A DNA stretch of 64,000 nt from Chimonanthus salicifolius (lineage: Eukaryota > Streptophyta > Magnoliopsida > Laurales > Calycanthaceae), in contig CM023533.1 of the NCBI GenBank assembly GCA_013350335.1, positions 34,280,170 to 34,344,169 on the forward strand, given 5' to 3'. Below the pieces are notes generated by a model, which did not search any database, was not told the origin of the DNA, and was given only the letters and a program-made list of their open reading frames with translations. Positions 50,431 through 63,880 of the stretch are shown here, in pieces. Position 1 is the stretch's first letter. Every line of letters begins with the position of its first letter. The translations under genes and the position numbers were made by a program.

Positions 50431-52150
50431 CTTGTAAGAGATTAATGCTAACTTTGGTTCTAACCACAGTGGATCAAATCAAATCATACCTGATCAAATC
50501 AAATAAAAAATTTAAGTGGACTCTAGTGTATTATACTAGTATTAGTCAGTCAAAGGATATATCTTATCAATTTATAGTGTTAACTTAACTAATTACTAAT
50601 CTAATATTGTATAACTTAACTTTGCTCCAATCTAAAACTTCAATGATTGTGTAACGTGTTCCTATTATTCTGTCCCAATTTAATAGTCTGATATAGATTT
50701 TGGGATTGTCCCAAAATAGTTGTCTCATTCATGTTAGAGTAGCATGAACTGTATTGAAAATAAATGAGATCACATTGAGTGCTAATCTTATATAGATAGT
50801 TCCTTAAAAAATACAAATATTTCAAATGAGATAACTAAAATGAGACGGAGGGAGTATTACTTAACTTTGCTCCAATCTAAAACTTCAATCAATGATTGTG
50901 TAACATCTTCCTATTATTCTGTCAACATTTTGTGATCTTAATCAAAGGCTAGAAAGTTTTATAATGAAAATTTTACAACTCCATTTAATGAAGTCTCTAG
51001 AAGAATTCCTCATGTGGCAACTTTCATGGAAAAAATCATTGATCCCTATATCAAAAAACTCACTTTCGGATTTTATTTTTCTCTTTTATTCACCAATAAA
51101 ATATTATTGAGTGAGAACTAAATTTTAAATTTTCTATTTTTCATAGAGTAGAAGCTTAAAAACAAGGAGACCCATGAATAGAAACTTCAACTACTTGGGT
51201 GAGGCCTGTACTCTAGGCACGATTCACATTGTCGTGTCAATAATAGTTTGGTACTACAAATAAGATTAATGAAAATTGGATATTAGAATAGATGAGTGAA
51301 ATGATAATAAAATATGGGATTACAATTCAATACGTTAGAAGATACTTTTAAGGAATAAAGCTGTAAAGGTTCTTAAGATTGAAGAAAAGATAAGAATTGT
51401 TGCATAAGATATTTTAAGAAAAAAATAAAATAAAGGCCTACGGCTTTGGGCTGTGGGTCCTTTTGTCAACTCAGTTTTAAATCAATTATTACTATTAGTT
51501 TATATTAATGACTAATTAGTTGTTCGTTGTTTATTGCCCACAATTTTTTTATAAGATTCATCATCTAAATAAATAAAAAATCTATTGTACAAATTATCAT
51601 TATAGCTACTAATTCTATTACATCTATTTGAACTATGTAGCGGTGAACTATGTTGTTGTCGAAGAAGAACTAAAGAAAGCTTGAAAAGAACATACAGTCG
51701 TCGTTGTCAAGGAAGAATGGAAGAAAAAAGGAAGAAGAAAACAATAGAGGAGACAGAGATGGAGAAATAGAGGAAGTGAGTTGTGATAGTGAGGACTGAG
51801 GAGTGAGGAACTATGGTTGAGGGAACAAATGAATGATCGTTTTTCTCCAAAAACTTAAAAGAGGGCTTCGAGTGAATGAGACTTCGAGCTGAGAGTCTCG
51901 AAGACTCGAACTCAGTCCCACTCACTCTTGCACTTCCGTAGTCTCGCCTCAGTGGTCACTGAATATTTCATGTGATATTATCGCGTTATACCAAAATATT
52001 GTGATAATATTTTGTTTTCACCAATAATAAGAGGAGCTGCAGTAAAATGTTTATATTGTTTTGATAACAGTATTTTATCACTATATTTTTTATAAATATG
52101 AAATTACAAGTGATATTTATGGCAATGATTGCATCAATATATATATATAT

Positions 52151-52614
52151 AGGGTAGCGATCCTCCCACGGGCATTTCATGTAACCCGACACGAGTTTTA
52201 CTATATTGCCCATTTTTCCTTCAAACCAGCTCACCAAACCCTTCGAATCAACTCGGCGGAGCACTGACCGGATCACTAACACTTCTATTGCAGTATCAGT
52301 GACCGGATCACTGACCGGCTCACTGAAATTTATCTAAGTGAGACTATTTTTACATACAAAATAGTAAATCGGGTCACTGAAATTGGATCAGTGACCAAAT
52401 CACTGACTGGATCACTAACTTGCTCACTTTAATTTATCTAAATGAGACTATTTTTTCATACAGAATGGCAAATCAGATCACTAAAATCGGCTCACTGACC
52501 GGATCACTGAATTTTTTTTTAAATGCTTTCGTACGGCAGTGGAAGGGTAACATGGACAATATCCTAAATCTCGTATCACATTACACAAAATGCCTGTAGG
52601 AGGATCGCTACCCT
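52151..52614. mobile_element. Palindromic MITE (family F1), block B
   Basis: Counterpart of 10,196-10,647, with the same inverted ends, slightly longer, and with point differences in the GATCACTGA-type internal repeats. It was present before the block duplication. Confidence 0.75.
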
Positions 52615-52867
52615 ATATATATTACAATGATAGTGTACATAGTTTTTTTTCTTAAGATAGAACTTCATTAGTCAAGTAATAAAAGGAAAAAGAATTTTAT
52701 GTTCTTCCTTGCAGCAGGTTGTACTAGGGAAATCCTATTGATGTGATCTAATAGTATCATTTAATAGATCTTAAACATTGATCCAACTAAGATTATTTGG
52801 GTTGAAGATCATGTGGAACGCAAACACAAGTTGGGCCACCCTGGAGCCAACTTGATATATATATATA

Positions 52868-52937
52868 TATATATGATAGGAACTTCATTAATCATGTGAA
52901 AGACCAACACAAATTGGACCACCTCAAGCTAAACAAC

Positions 52938-53005
<68 letters not shown>

Positions 53006-53060
53006 CTTCATTAATCATGTGGAAGTCCACCACAAATTGGACCACCTCAAGCTAGACCAC

Positions 53061-53096
<36 letters not shown>

Positions 53097-53234
53097 AACT
53101 TCATTAATCATGTGGAAGACCACCACAAATTGGACCACCTCAAGCTAGACCACTTCAGATATATATATATATATATGAACTTCATTAATCATGTGGAAGT
53201 CCACCACAAATTGGACCACCTCAAGCTAGACCAC

Positions 53235-53288
<54 letters not shown>

Positions 53289-53436
53289 AACTTCATTAAT
53301 CATGTGGAAGGCCACCACAAATTGGACCACCTCAAGCTAGACCACTTCAGATATATATATATATATATATATATACTTCATTAATCATGTGGAAGACCAA
53401 CACAAATTGGACAACCTCAAGCTAGACCACTTCAGA
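52868..53436. repeat. Compound minisatellite: 6 units plus (AT)n, block B
   Basis: The same 64-bp unit as at 10,690 but six copies (starting near 52,878, 53,002, 53,094, 53,175, 53,287 and 53,366), each separated by (TA)n of varying length. A diverged relative of the unit, ending GAGCCAACTTGATATA, lies just upstream at 52,655-52,865 and is absent from block A. Confidence 0.9.
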
Positions 53437-54587
53437 CTCAACCTAATGTGATTCAACATCCCTGCACTAGATTTTCATGCAGTTTGTTGTAATTCAATGT
53501 TGCATGAAGTCACTACAAGAACATCCCGCATATTACAACGATATATAACTATTTTTTAAATAGAGAACCTTCATTGATCAGATAATCAATTATGGATCCA
53601 ATTAATTACAATTTAAGGGGTTATTTCTCATCTTCCAACTATATATATATATATATAGAAAATGAGACCATTTTTTCATAAAATAATTTTTTTTACTGAG
53701 ACCACAAGAAATATGACATTTTTCTCTCCTTCCAAATACAGTAAAACCTCTATAATGTAATATGGTTAGGACCATAGTACCTATATTACATTATAAAGGT
53801 TATTAAATTAGAGAGGCTAGCCGTATTACTTTCTAATAATCTCCTTAAAGCTCTCACCTATTATTAAAATGCCATTTTGGCTTCTCTTTTGGAAACAAAT
53901 CACTCCATTCGTTCTTATACCATTCTCATTCATTGAGAACAGAGTGTCTGCACCATCCCAAAGAATGAGGAAGTTTATCCAGAAGTCTATCTCAGATTAC
54001 TTTTCTGGAGTTTAAATGATGTAGTTTGTGAGGTCATTAGTCATTTTTACAGTAATTTTGTATTTTGAGAGTATGGAATATTATCTTTCAAAATGGTTGG
54101 AGCAGTATATTTTTTATTCTGAATAATGAGTATTGAGTTAGAGAGATTTATTACATTTTGTATGGGCCCGAGGTCGAGACCAGATGCCGATATTATTTTA
54201 GACACGTTATAACTTTATAGAGTATTACATTATAGAGAGTTTACTCTAATCCATTTTCCTTAGGGGGAATAACAAAATTTAATAAGAAAAAATGGAGGTT
54301 TTTCTTGCTCGGGAAGGCGCTATTTCATTCATTTCAATGAAAATAAAGATTTTGATGTAAACAACTAAAAGATCAGGTCTTCAGAATCCAACACAAAGTC
54401 AGATTTGATAGCACTTGTTAGATGATATGAATGGGATCCTAACATAACTTTTTTCATAGAACTAATGATGGCCCGCACCCGATGGAGGATGGTGGGAAAC
54501 TCCATGTACGTGGATTGATACAGAGAGGAATTCACCAATGGAGGCGTGGATGAGTAAAGAGAATTTCACCAGTGTTGGTGCTATGAA

Positions 54588-55054
54588 TGAATCCCACATC
54601 GCCTGTGACAGAGGTCCTAATCCTAGATATGAGTAACATCATTCCATCAAACAGCATGAAGCCTTTTGGGGTGTGTATGGCGGCATATCCCAAAACAAAA
54701 TCGTGAAGGTGTGTGTGGAGCCTAAAACAAACAATATCATGTTGGTGGGCACAGTCGTTACAGATGGTGTCAGAGTCATGGACAGCTATAGTCCCAGGTG
54801 GGGGATTGTGATGGCCTGCACTCGATGGAGAGGGTGAGAAACTCCATGTGCATGGACTGATAGAGAGAGGAATTCATTAGTGAAACATCGCCTGTGATAG
54901 AGGTCCTGATCCTGGATATAAGTAGCATCCTTCTTTCAAAGAGCATGAGGCCTTTTGGGGTGTGTATTGACGCACATCCGAAAGCAAAATTATGAGGGCG
55001 TGAGTGTGAAGTACAAAGCTGACAATTTTATGTTGAGTGAGGAGGGTCGTTACA
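54588..55054 (+). mobile_element. TRIM-like element with tandem extra internal segment, block B
   Basis: Counterpart of 12,133-12,600. LTRs are 54588-54762 and 54881-55054, both ending GTTACA. The primer-binding region reads GATGGTGTCAGAGTC. This copy is closer to the canonical sequence than the block A copy. A partial third LTR occurs at 59,257-59,315, at the edge of the mosaic insert. Confidence 0.7.
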
Positions 55055-56900
55055 GAATTACTTTTCTCGAGGATACAAACAAATGGCCTCTTGTACTTTT
55101 TTATGATTGAGCTCCTTACAAGGATCTAGATCTAGACATAGTAATTAAATGAATCTTAATCATTGATCGATCTAGATTATTTTGAGTCTATGATCGATCT
55201 ATCATCCTCCAGAAGATGGAGCACCATGGAGCTATGACTAGAGATCATACATTGGATGAACCATCATTAATGGATTATGCAAAAGTCTATAATGTGAAAC
55301 ATGCAATGTTCTGTTTCATTTTTTTTCTTAATTTCATTTGTTTTTATTGTTTAGATTGGATGATTTAAGATGTGTAATAAATCTTTTTTCCAAAACTAGC
55401 CTAGGAATTATTCCAAAATATACATCCTCATAGCCATTGGATGCACCTACTTAATTACAATCAAATCTCAACCATATATGCCACCTGTCACCTACCTACT
55501 TTAATTCAAACCTTACCAACCCCACCTACCTCCTCCTCCATGCACATGAACCAAAATTTCGTGTTCATGACACATGGGTCATATGGGTCAAATCCACCTA
55601 ATTGAGCCCCAATTACTTTCTTTTGCTACCCAAATCCAAACCATCTTTCATTCATATGAATTTTGGTTCATGTGAGTAAAGTAGTTGGAGTTGGTAAGGT
55701 TTGAATTAAAGTTGATAGGTGGCATATATGGTTGAGATTTTGATTGTAATTAAATAGGTGCATCCAATGTCTATGAGGATGTCTAGTTTTGTAATTTTTC
55801 CTAGGCTAGTTTGTGTACAAACAGAGGCATTGAGCCATTGTACAAAGACACGAGTTTTGAGAAATCAATTGAAGCTCCAAGCGTTGGGCAAATATTTGCC
55901 TTTCTTTCTCTAGGTGAGTTCTAGTTTGAGTTTGGTTTATGTTATGCTTTCTAGCTCCTTTTTGGCATTCAAGTCCTTTAATTTCAAGTAGGAGTCTAGC
56001 AATTTCATCCATCCTTAAGCGAAATTGTGATTAGATCTCCAATTGAATTTCTAAGAAATTCAATTCTAGATTTCTAGAATTCTCTAGTTCCTTTGGAGAG
56101 TTGCATGGTGCCAGTTTTTCTTAGAGAGGATTTTGACCTCATCTCTTAATCGGTGAGCATTGGGAGGTTTTAGTTTGCTTTCTGACATTGCTCCATTTGT
56201 CGTCAATCCGGGTGGGCAATTTAGGAGCACCTCTACGTTGACGTTGATCTGAGGATCTTCTTAGACGATTTGGTTCTTTGGAAGGACATCATATTCTCAA
56301 AGGTGAAGGCCTATGTAGGCCTTACATCAACCCTACCCTACATCATCTTGGGTTTACAAATAGATTGTTACCTTTCATCACCGGTGGAATCTCTTGAAAA
56401 AGATGGGTTGAACGTGATCCTTCCTTGCCTTTTTCCTTCTCTTCTCTCACCTTCTCTCCAAAGAGTGCTTCTCATGGAATGAGGGTTTTTTGGGTGTATA
56501 AGAGATGAAAGAGAGATGAAAGCACAACTTTTGCTAAAGGTTATTTCAAGAATATTCCCCTTCACATTTCCATGTGAGTTTACCACACCCATAAGCGATA
56601 ATGAAATTTGAATTTCTTGCAACTAGTGGGCCACCAATTCTATTAAGGTAGACCCACCCAACATCAGTGAAAACGTTTGCACCTAAACACCATTTTCCAC
56701 AAATTGGGTAAAAGCCAAAATTCTCTTTCTTTTGCATGATTTAAATGGACCATAAACCTTGATTCTTTTTGGGTCATGGGAAAGCATGTTGCAGAACAAG
56801 ATGCGCCTATGGATTCTAACAAATGTCTCTGACGTTTTATACTTATCATTATATTGAGTTATTTTCTTAGTAGTTAATAACTTCTAATTGAACTTACCAG

Positions 56901-57007
56901 GATTTATTAGAAAGGTTAAATTCATCAAACTGGATGAAGGCAAGCGAGGCGCTAAATGACACACGCAGATTAGCACTTCATCACTCCTCCTTTCTGCTCC
57001 CGACCCT
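56901..57007 (+). pseudogene. Orphan copy of ARM gene exon 2
   Basis: All 107 bp of ARM exon 2 with its CAG acceptor and GTAAGG donor are copied here (DLLERLNSSNWMKASEAL, LNDTRRLALHHSS) and the frame is intact. The other ARM exons and the promoter are absent from block B, so this is a displaced fragment, not a second gene. Confidence 0.9.
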
Positions 57008-58184
57008 GTAAGGATTTTTCCCATTTTAGTTTCTTTGCTCCTGAAAATGGAATTTTTTTTTTTTTTTGTTCACCTATTTATATGTGATTAGATTGCCTCT
57101 CAAAGTTGTTGCTTTTTTATAACATTGTGAATCATGACTCTTGGCACAATATGATCCAATTATGAGTGGCACCCATTTAAGGTAATTACAATTTCAATTT
57201 GTTAAAAAAAAAAAGCTTCTTGAGCACTTGAACAGTTGGTTATGTTTTTAATCAAGATATTAAAAATTAAAAATACAAGAAAAAATGGAATTGAATACAA
57301 CACAATTAGTAGTGCATCCCATTTGGATCAACATCTAGGTCAAAATATTATGTAACAATAAAATGCATGGTTATTTAAATATAATTTAGTGGAATTTTAT
57401 CATGTTTCAATCTGACAGGTGGGACTCTCCAATTGGGTAATGGTGTGTAGAGGAGCATGAAAAGACACAGAGTGGGGTAAAGGGGCTATGAAGCATGTAC
57501 AAATGAATCATAAAAGATATACCAAAGGTAGTACAAAAGAATTATTGACATCCATGCAAAACCAAATCTTTGGTATAAGAATTTGAAACTTAATCCTCAT
57601 AGAAAGTTTACTAAGTTGTCGGTCACAAGGATTCACAAAATTGGGATGCATGGCTATATCAGCTAATTAAAAGTTACTAAGTATAGCGGCCTTACATTCA
57701 CCCATCTAAGTTGCATTGTTCGGGTATGAGCGTCAGAAGTGAATTAAATGCTTCTCATCTTCATAATACAAGTATTCATTGACAGCCAACTCAAAAGTAT
57801 AAGAATTTTGAAATTTTGATTCTCATAAGCACATGCCATGCAAAAAGTGCTCATACGCCACTCCCATAGAAAAAAACAAATGTTCTAAGGTCCACAAGGC
57901 TTGGGACAATGCACAAGATTAAAATAAGTGTAATTCTAAATTTTTATAAATGAAAATACGGTGTGGAAATTACATTAATAGAAATTAATTTGCTAGTTTT
58001 ACTCTAAACAATTAATTGACAAATATATTAATATTTTAATTAGGTTTTAAAAGATGAAAGGTGTTGCAATCTTTTGATAGAAAGAAATATTAAAAAGCAC
58101 TAGAAGAGTTTCTGAAGAAATGAGTACGAGTGTCTAACATAGGTGCAAGTGTCTGAAGTGTCCGACGCAGATGCTAAATAACTT

Positions 58185-58422
58185 GTAAATGCCTATTTCA
58201 AGGAAGCTCAATGGCTTAGCATCAAATATGTGCCTACACTAGAAGAGTATCTTGAGGTTTCACTGGTCACTGGCGGATACTTTTACCTCACTTGTTCTTC
58301 TTATGTTGGCATGGGAAAAGAGGCTACTCAAGAAGCATTCAAATGGTTGGAAACCCATCCCAAGTTTATCTTGGATTCTTCCATCGTTTCTAGGCTTTCC
58401 GATGACATTCAATCAAATGAGG
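58185..58422 (+). pseudogene. Orphan inverted copy of TPS exon 6
   Basis: Plus-strand copy of exon 6 from [20 protein letters not shown] to [10 protein letters not shown] and its GT donor, with residues identical to TPS-2. The first codons and the acceptor are missing, and no other TPS exon lies nearby on this strand. It is a fragment carried by the inverted duplication. Confidence 0.93.
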
Positions 58423-59255
58423 TAAGATCCAACCATTTTCTTTTCTCATAATTAAATAATTAATTTCAACTTTAAATATTACTCAATATTCAAAATTTCA
58501 AATATCAATCTACAAAAACAACATACATTAAATAGTGTTTTTTTTACATGGATATCCCCACCCCACATTGGAGGTAAGATTAATCCTACGGGCATATATA
58601 AACTTCCTAATCCACACACACCAATCAAGTTTACAGAGAGTGGCCCATTGGGATTGAGCATGAATCAAACTCAACACCACGCTGTTGGATTTGGCTCAAA
58701 AGGTCATTTCTGGCCCAGGTTGTGTTTATGTAAGGCCCGGCATGCCTGGTTGTGTTATTTGTAATGCCCGAGTATATAAAAGCTATTTTTTCTCCAGGGC
58801 TTTCGACTGTGAGTTTTTCTCATTGGGAGAGAGGAGAGAAAAGGAGTTACTGTGAAGAATAGGGAGCGGATATTGTTGGGGATTAGGGATTAATTAAATG
58901 CAAACAATCAATCACACGACACAATATTTATATGGTTTGGCTAGAACGCCTATGTCTACGGAGCGAGATCAAATCTACTATGTAGAGAAATATGTACAGG
59001 GGATTAAAAGGTCTCTCCCTCTCAGATCTCCCCGTCTCTCACTCTCTCTAATCCCTCTCTGTGTTTAACACAGGATTACAATAACATATAAGTCACCCTA
59101 CTGGGCCTAAGCCCAGTAGGCCCATAAGTGGGGCTGGCTCACAACAGATATAGGGTTAGAGGGTTTAGGGAATCATTGTAACAAGTTGTCCGGTGTTTTT
59201 CTTTATAGTGGAATAGAGCATCATGCTCTGTGGACGTAGGTAAGATTTTTGGCGA
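58185..59255. repeat. Inverted copy of 40,940-42,010
   Basis: Reverse complement of 40,940-42,010, starting GTAAATGCCTATTTCAAGG and ending TTTTGGCGA. Only isolated substitutions were seen (for example near 59,040), so the copying is very recent. Confidence 0.95.
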
Positions 59256-59256
59256 C

Positions 59257-62200
59257 AATTATGAGGGCGTGAGTGTGAAGTACAAAGCTGACAATTTTAT
59301 GTTGAGTGAGCAGGGTCGTTGCAGAATTACTTTTCTCGAGGATACAAACAAATTACTTTTCTCGAGGATACAAACAAATGGCCTCTTGTACGTTTTTATG
59401 ATTGAGCTCCTTACAAGGATCTAGATCTAGACATAGTAATTAAATGAATCTTAATCATTGATCGATCTAGATTATTTTGAGTCTATGATCGATCTATCAT
59501 CCTCCAGAAGATGGAGCACCATGGAGCTATGACTAGAGATCATACATTGGATGAACCATCATTAATGGATTATGCAAAAGTCTATAATGTGAAACATGCA
59601 ATGTTCTGTTTCATTTTTTTTCTTAATTTCATTTGTTTTTATTGTTTAGATTGGATGATTTAAGATGTGTAATAAATCTTTTTTTTAGCACACAAACAAT
59701 TCAAGATCATGCTATACTAATATAATAACTTAAATGGTATTTTTAATCTAGCATGTTGTGGACCAATAGACACTACGATGGTAAAGCACTTCCATCAAAG
59801 AACAATAGTTTTTAATTAAGTGCAAAATAACGGATGACCTTAATGGAAATGTCAATCCATAAATCCAACTCATTGATGGCCTCCCCATGCCTTAAATGAA
59901 GAGTTCCAAAACTTTTTTATTTCATAATAATAATTTTCATCTAATTATTTGGCGTGAATATTGCTTGACAATGACATTATTTTTCTCAATACGTTTAGAT
60001 GTAAAATTGCTATCCTAATTCAAATTCAATAGTCATATAACCATTTATATAAAAACTGTTTATTAGAGAACCAACAATGATTATGTGTCTAATTTTTGAT
60101 GGTTTGGTTCTTTGCAATCATATTTTTAGAAGGAAAGAAAAAGACGATATGTGGGGGTTTTATTAGATGGGTGTAGTTCAACTGGTTGCCTCCCGCCTCA
60201 TGAGTGTGCCTTAGGGGTAGAGTGGGCTCAACTGTGGGAGTTTTATTAGGAATGTGTCTGAGTTTCCCACGCGCAAATATAGAAATGGCAGTATCATATT
60301 GATCCGTATTGGTTGATATGGTATAGTATCAACCTTGCAAAAAAATTATTTTTTTAAAAAAGTTGTCTTTTAACTATTTTTTTATTAGAATTTTGCATTG
60401 GGTATAATTTTAAGAGGGTTTAGAATCAAGTTCTTCAAGTGTAAAATGTATCATCCATTCCAACCTTTTTTTCCTTTAGATTTGTCTATTTTGAGTTATT
60501 TTCATCATTTTATTTTTCAATTTTTGCTCTAATGTTATCCCGATTTTAGGATTTTTTTTTTTGTGAAACAATTTAATGAAATGATATTGGGTGTTCAAGG
60601 AATTAAATGAAGATCACTTGACGTGACTAATATAGTTTGTAGGGTTTTGCGTAATTTCTCAAGTTTTTTCATAGAATTCATGAAATCAAGGTTTTAAGAT
60701 AATTTTTACTTTGGGTTTTTATAAAAAAAAAAAACTGATAAAATGATATAAAAAATTCGTGAAATTAAATGAAGTGCCTTTAATGTGATTAATAAAGGTT
60801 GTAGGTTTTTGTGTGATTTTTCTAATTTTCCAAAAAAATTATTAAATTCAATTTTTTTTACAAAATAAATTCATGAGTCATAATAAAAGGTACTAAGTCG
60901 TTATGGGGCACTAGAGAACATGAATTTCATATCAGGTGTTTTTTCGTTGTTTGAAATATATGGACATTTTCAATTATATAGGACATACTTTATTCATATT
61001 AAAATTTTGACTCTTAAAAGTCTAGTATTCTACGAAAAAAGACTGTTGTGAACAAAAATATGGTCAATACTAGGTTTTCCATATTTCTCTATTTTTCAGA
61101 TAGTTTTCAATATTATTATAAAAAGGTAAAAAGAGAGAAAAGAGAGGCCATATCTGCCAATGTTTTTTATACCCTTGGCTTGGGATAAAAAATTTATGCC
61201 CATATCGGATCGGTCGATAGATTTCTCTTTCCTCTAATTTTTATTTTTTTTATTTTTTGCCTTAAACTTTGGCCAAAATATTACAGAATTTTGGCTTTGT
61301 ACCTTGATGCATTTAGGCTGATCCATTCCACATTTTCAGCCCGATTTGGATGCTCAAATTACTGTTAAACTATGGTAAAGTGTTGCTTCTTACTTTTAAT
61401 CAGACACATGTTGATGCTAATTTTGCCAAATCTATCTGATATATGGAACAACCTTCATCATCAATGAAAACTATTGCCAAATCATATCTGATGAATTCTG
61501 GTTGTGCATATATTTTTTTAAATTGTATCAATTAGTTCTTCAAAATACCACGTATCTATTAATGTCATACTTGTTTTACTTCCAGCCAACTCCTATAAAA
61601 ATCTCTTCGTCCACACCATTCCATTCCTTGCTTTCATATCTAAAATGCAATTTACCTCTGTAATAGAAGAGCAACACACTCTTGCAAGTTTGATTATAAT
61701 GTAGGAGCTACCAACATGAAGTTAAAACAAAAGTGGGGGTAATGGATCCCACCCATATAAGTGCAAAATTAGGTCCAAACAATTGGGTTCAACGTCCACT
61801 GACTCATTGGATAAACACTTCTCTTTTAATACTAACTTAGATTAATTAAAATGACTCAAAATTGACAAATATTAAGAAAAAAAATATTAGAATGAACAAA
61901 TATCTTTCACAAATGTGGAACATTCTTTTAAATCTACTAAAAATCATACCTAATGCAATATTCAAATTGAAAATCGATCTAAACAATATTTTTTTTTCAA
62001 AAAACTTAATAGATTTGAATAAAGTTGATCTTATAGTTGTAACAATCGATACAACTCGAAACGATATGGGTCATAAATGGCAGCCAATATGTGACATGTA
62101 TAACAAATTTGAGATATATTGGTTTTGGATTCAAGTCAAACTCTCATCATATAAGGTCACTCCTCCTAGTTTTACTCGATGTGTGCAGATAGGGAGGTTT

Positions 62201-63062
62201 GCACGTGCCTCAATGACTTAGTCAGGTGCTCTAAAAGGCCTAGATACCTTAGACTTCAAATGAATATATATATATATATATATATATATTCGTCATTGTT
62301 TTTAACCACTGATTTTAGATACGTGGGGAAGTTGATGGATAGAGGATTCTTTTATATAAGAAATAAAGAAAAACTCTTTCACACAATCATCACAATTTTA
62401 TAAAATAAAATATAAAAAATCAATGTCTTTGTAACAATTAATTTTTTATAATAGGTATAACATCTGAATAATCATGGAGAAATTAAATTTTATTCATCCA
62501 CTGTTTTGTCTTTTTTTTTTAACATATCTTAATTAAGGATGTATAACTCATTTAAAACTTTTAAAAAAAAACGTAATTTAAAATCTCTAGTGGAATTTTC
62601 ACTATATAAAAGCCATATACGGCGTATCACATATTCACATCGCTCATCGACATTTCCAAATTACAACTACAGGCGCGAGTCATTGCGACATTTGGCACTC
62701 GGTAAAATATAGCCGTTGGGATCTTTCTCATTCAAACTTTATCCTTTAAAACGTATTAAAATTCATTTGAAATGTTGACTGTCTCGTTCAAAACTATTCC
62801 CCACTTTTTATGTATTTTCAAATTTGAATTGATTACGAGGCCCACCAAACAAAACAAATGCTAGTTTATCACGTTTGTCATCTCATATACTGTAACATCT
62901 ATTAAATATTCACCGTTTCTACAAATTTGTCCATTCCTATTGACATGGGCCAGCCCTTAGAAAAAATATCTCTAAATTATATATCGTTTATATTTTTATT
63001 ATCATTAATTATTAAATTCTAATCTATTTTGTTTGATTTTTTAAATTATGCTCGTATATTTA
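59257..63062. repeat. Block B copy of 12,534-16,268
   Basis: Follows block A with small indels, including the SINE-like fragment, the 119-codon frame (61,862-62,221) and the TATA region (about 62,603). The likeness ends at ATTATGCTCGTATATTTAAC, where A reads ATTATGCTCATATATTTGAC, about 570 bp before the ARM gene start in A. So the ARM promoter was not copied. Confidence 0.9.
60166..60292 (+). mobile_element. tRNA-derived SINE fragment, block B
   Basis: Counterpart of 13,440-13,565 with the same A-box-like (GTGTAGTTCAACTGG) and B-box-like sequences and a few substitutions. The insertion predates the block duplication. Confidence 0.5.
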
Positions 63063-63880
63063 ACAGTTAAATAAATTTTTACACCTGCAACAGCGTAAAA
63101 ATGAATACACGTTGCCTACGACTACTATGCGTAGGCCGGTGAAATAAGTTAAATAAATTTATTATTTAAACTTTATAATTTATACAGTTTTAAATACTAA
63201 TATGACCTCCAAGAAAAATCGAGTGTCGTTTGAGAAATTCATCTCCGTAGATATGACGGGTAAATTCTCTTCATGAAAAAGTTGTAAAGCTCAAAGAAGT
63301 TTTGAAGTCAAAACCCACTTGATCAGATCGAAAATGTGTGTTGAAGTATGACGCTAAACAACGATTTACATGCAACAGTGTAATTTGAGCGTCCTACACT
63401 TCATTTTGAAAATCTGAAAATATGATATGCTTGGTTAAGACACAGATTGAACACTGAGTATTTTTCTGTAATTTTTTTACTTTCATAAATAATTTAAAAT
63501 CATGGTTTTATAAATAGGGATCTTTCAAAAGATTAAGAAGGCTACATTTCTGAAATCAAAACAACAACCTGAAAAGCCTTTTAAACTTAGAATTCAAAAC
63601 TCACTGAAAGTGTGTAAGTTTGGGAGTTTAAATACTCCACATGAGTGATTTTTCAATTAAAAATAGTTTTAGGATCATAGATGAGTGAAGTTCACATATT
63701 TACAGTTTTGCCCCTCCAACTTCAACGTGTTGGATCAATGAGCTATCGAACTCGGATTAGGCCAAACTTGGACTTTTCGGAAAGCCCACTCCGTAATCTT
63801 CATGATTAACGGATCACAAATCACACTTAATGGCATAAAATTACACAATTAAGCAGTAATTAGAGTCAAGATTTTATAGT
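63063..63880. other. Unclassified sequence between block B end and right-edge homology
   Basis: No matching sequence was noticed elsewhere in the window. Leader-like phrases (TTTATAAATAGGGATC near 63,510, CTACACTTCATTTTG) would fit an LTR, but I see no paired termini or primer-binding site. Confidence 0.3.

Larger units (their letters stand above)
55388..59255. other. Mosaic insert splitting block B
   Basis: Block B follows block A until A 12,957/B 55,387, then switches to a copy of A 19,011-21,875 (B 55,388-58,184), then to an inverted copy of 40,940-42,010 (B 58,185-59,255), then returns to A 12,534 (B 59,257). The return point repeats about 425 bp already present before the insert (54,985-55,387 versus 59,257-59,685). 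Junctions show at most a few bases of shared sequence. Confidence 0.9.

Noticed and set aside
50085..50588. 167-codon frame (and 154-codon counterpart at 8,148)
   Set aside because: It runs through the hAT MITE and its (TA)n; there is no domain, and the length change follows the microsatellite.
52896..53384. 162-codon open frame with repeated IYIYIY and [12 protein letters not shown]
   Set aside because: It is a reading through (TA)n and the 64-bp minisatellite; its length only reflects repeats without stop codons.
58479..58661. 60-codon frame identical to the one at 41,534-41,716
   Set aside because: It lies in the SINE and intron part of the inverted duplication; identity comes from recent copying.
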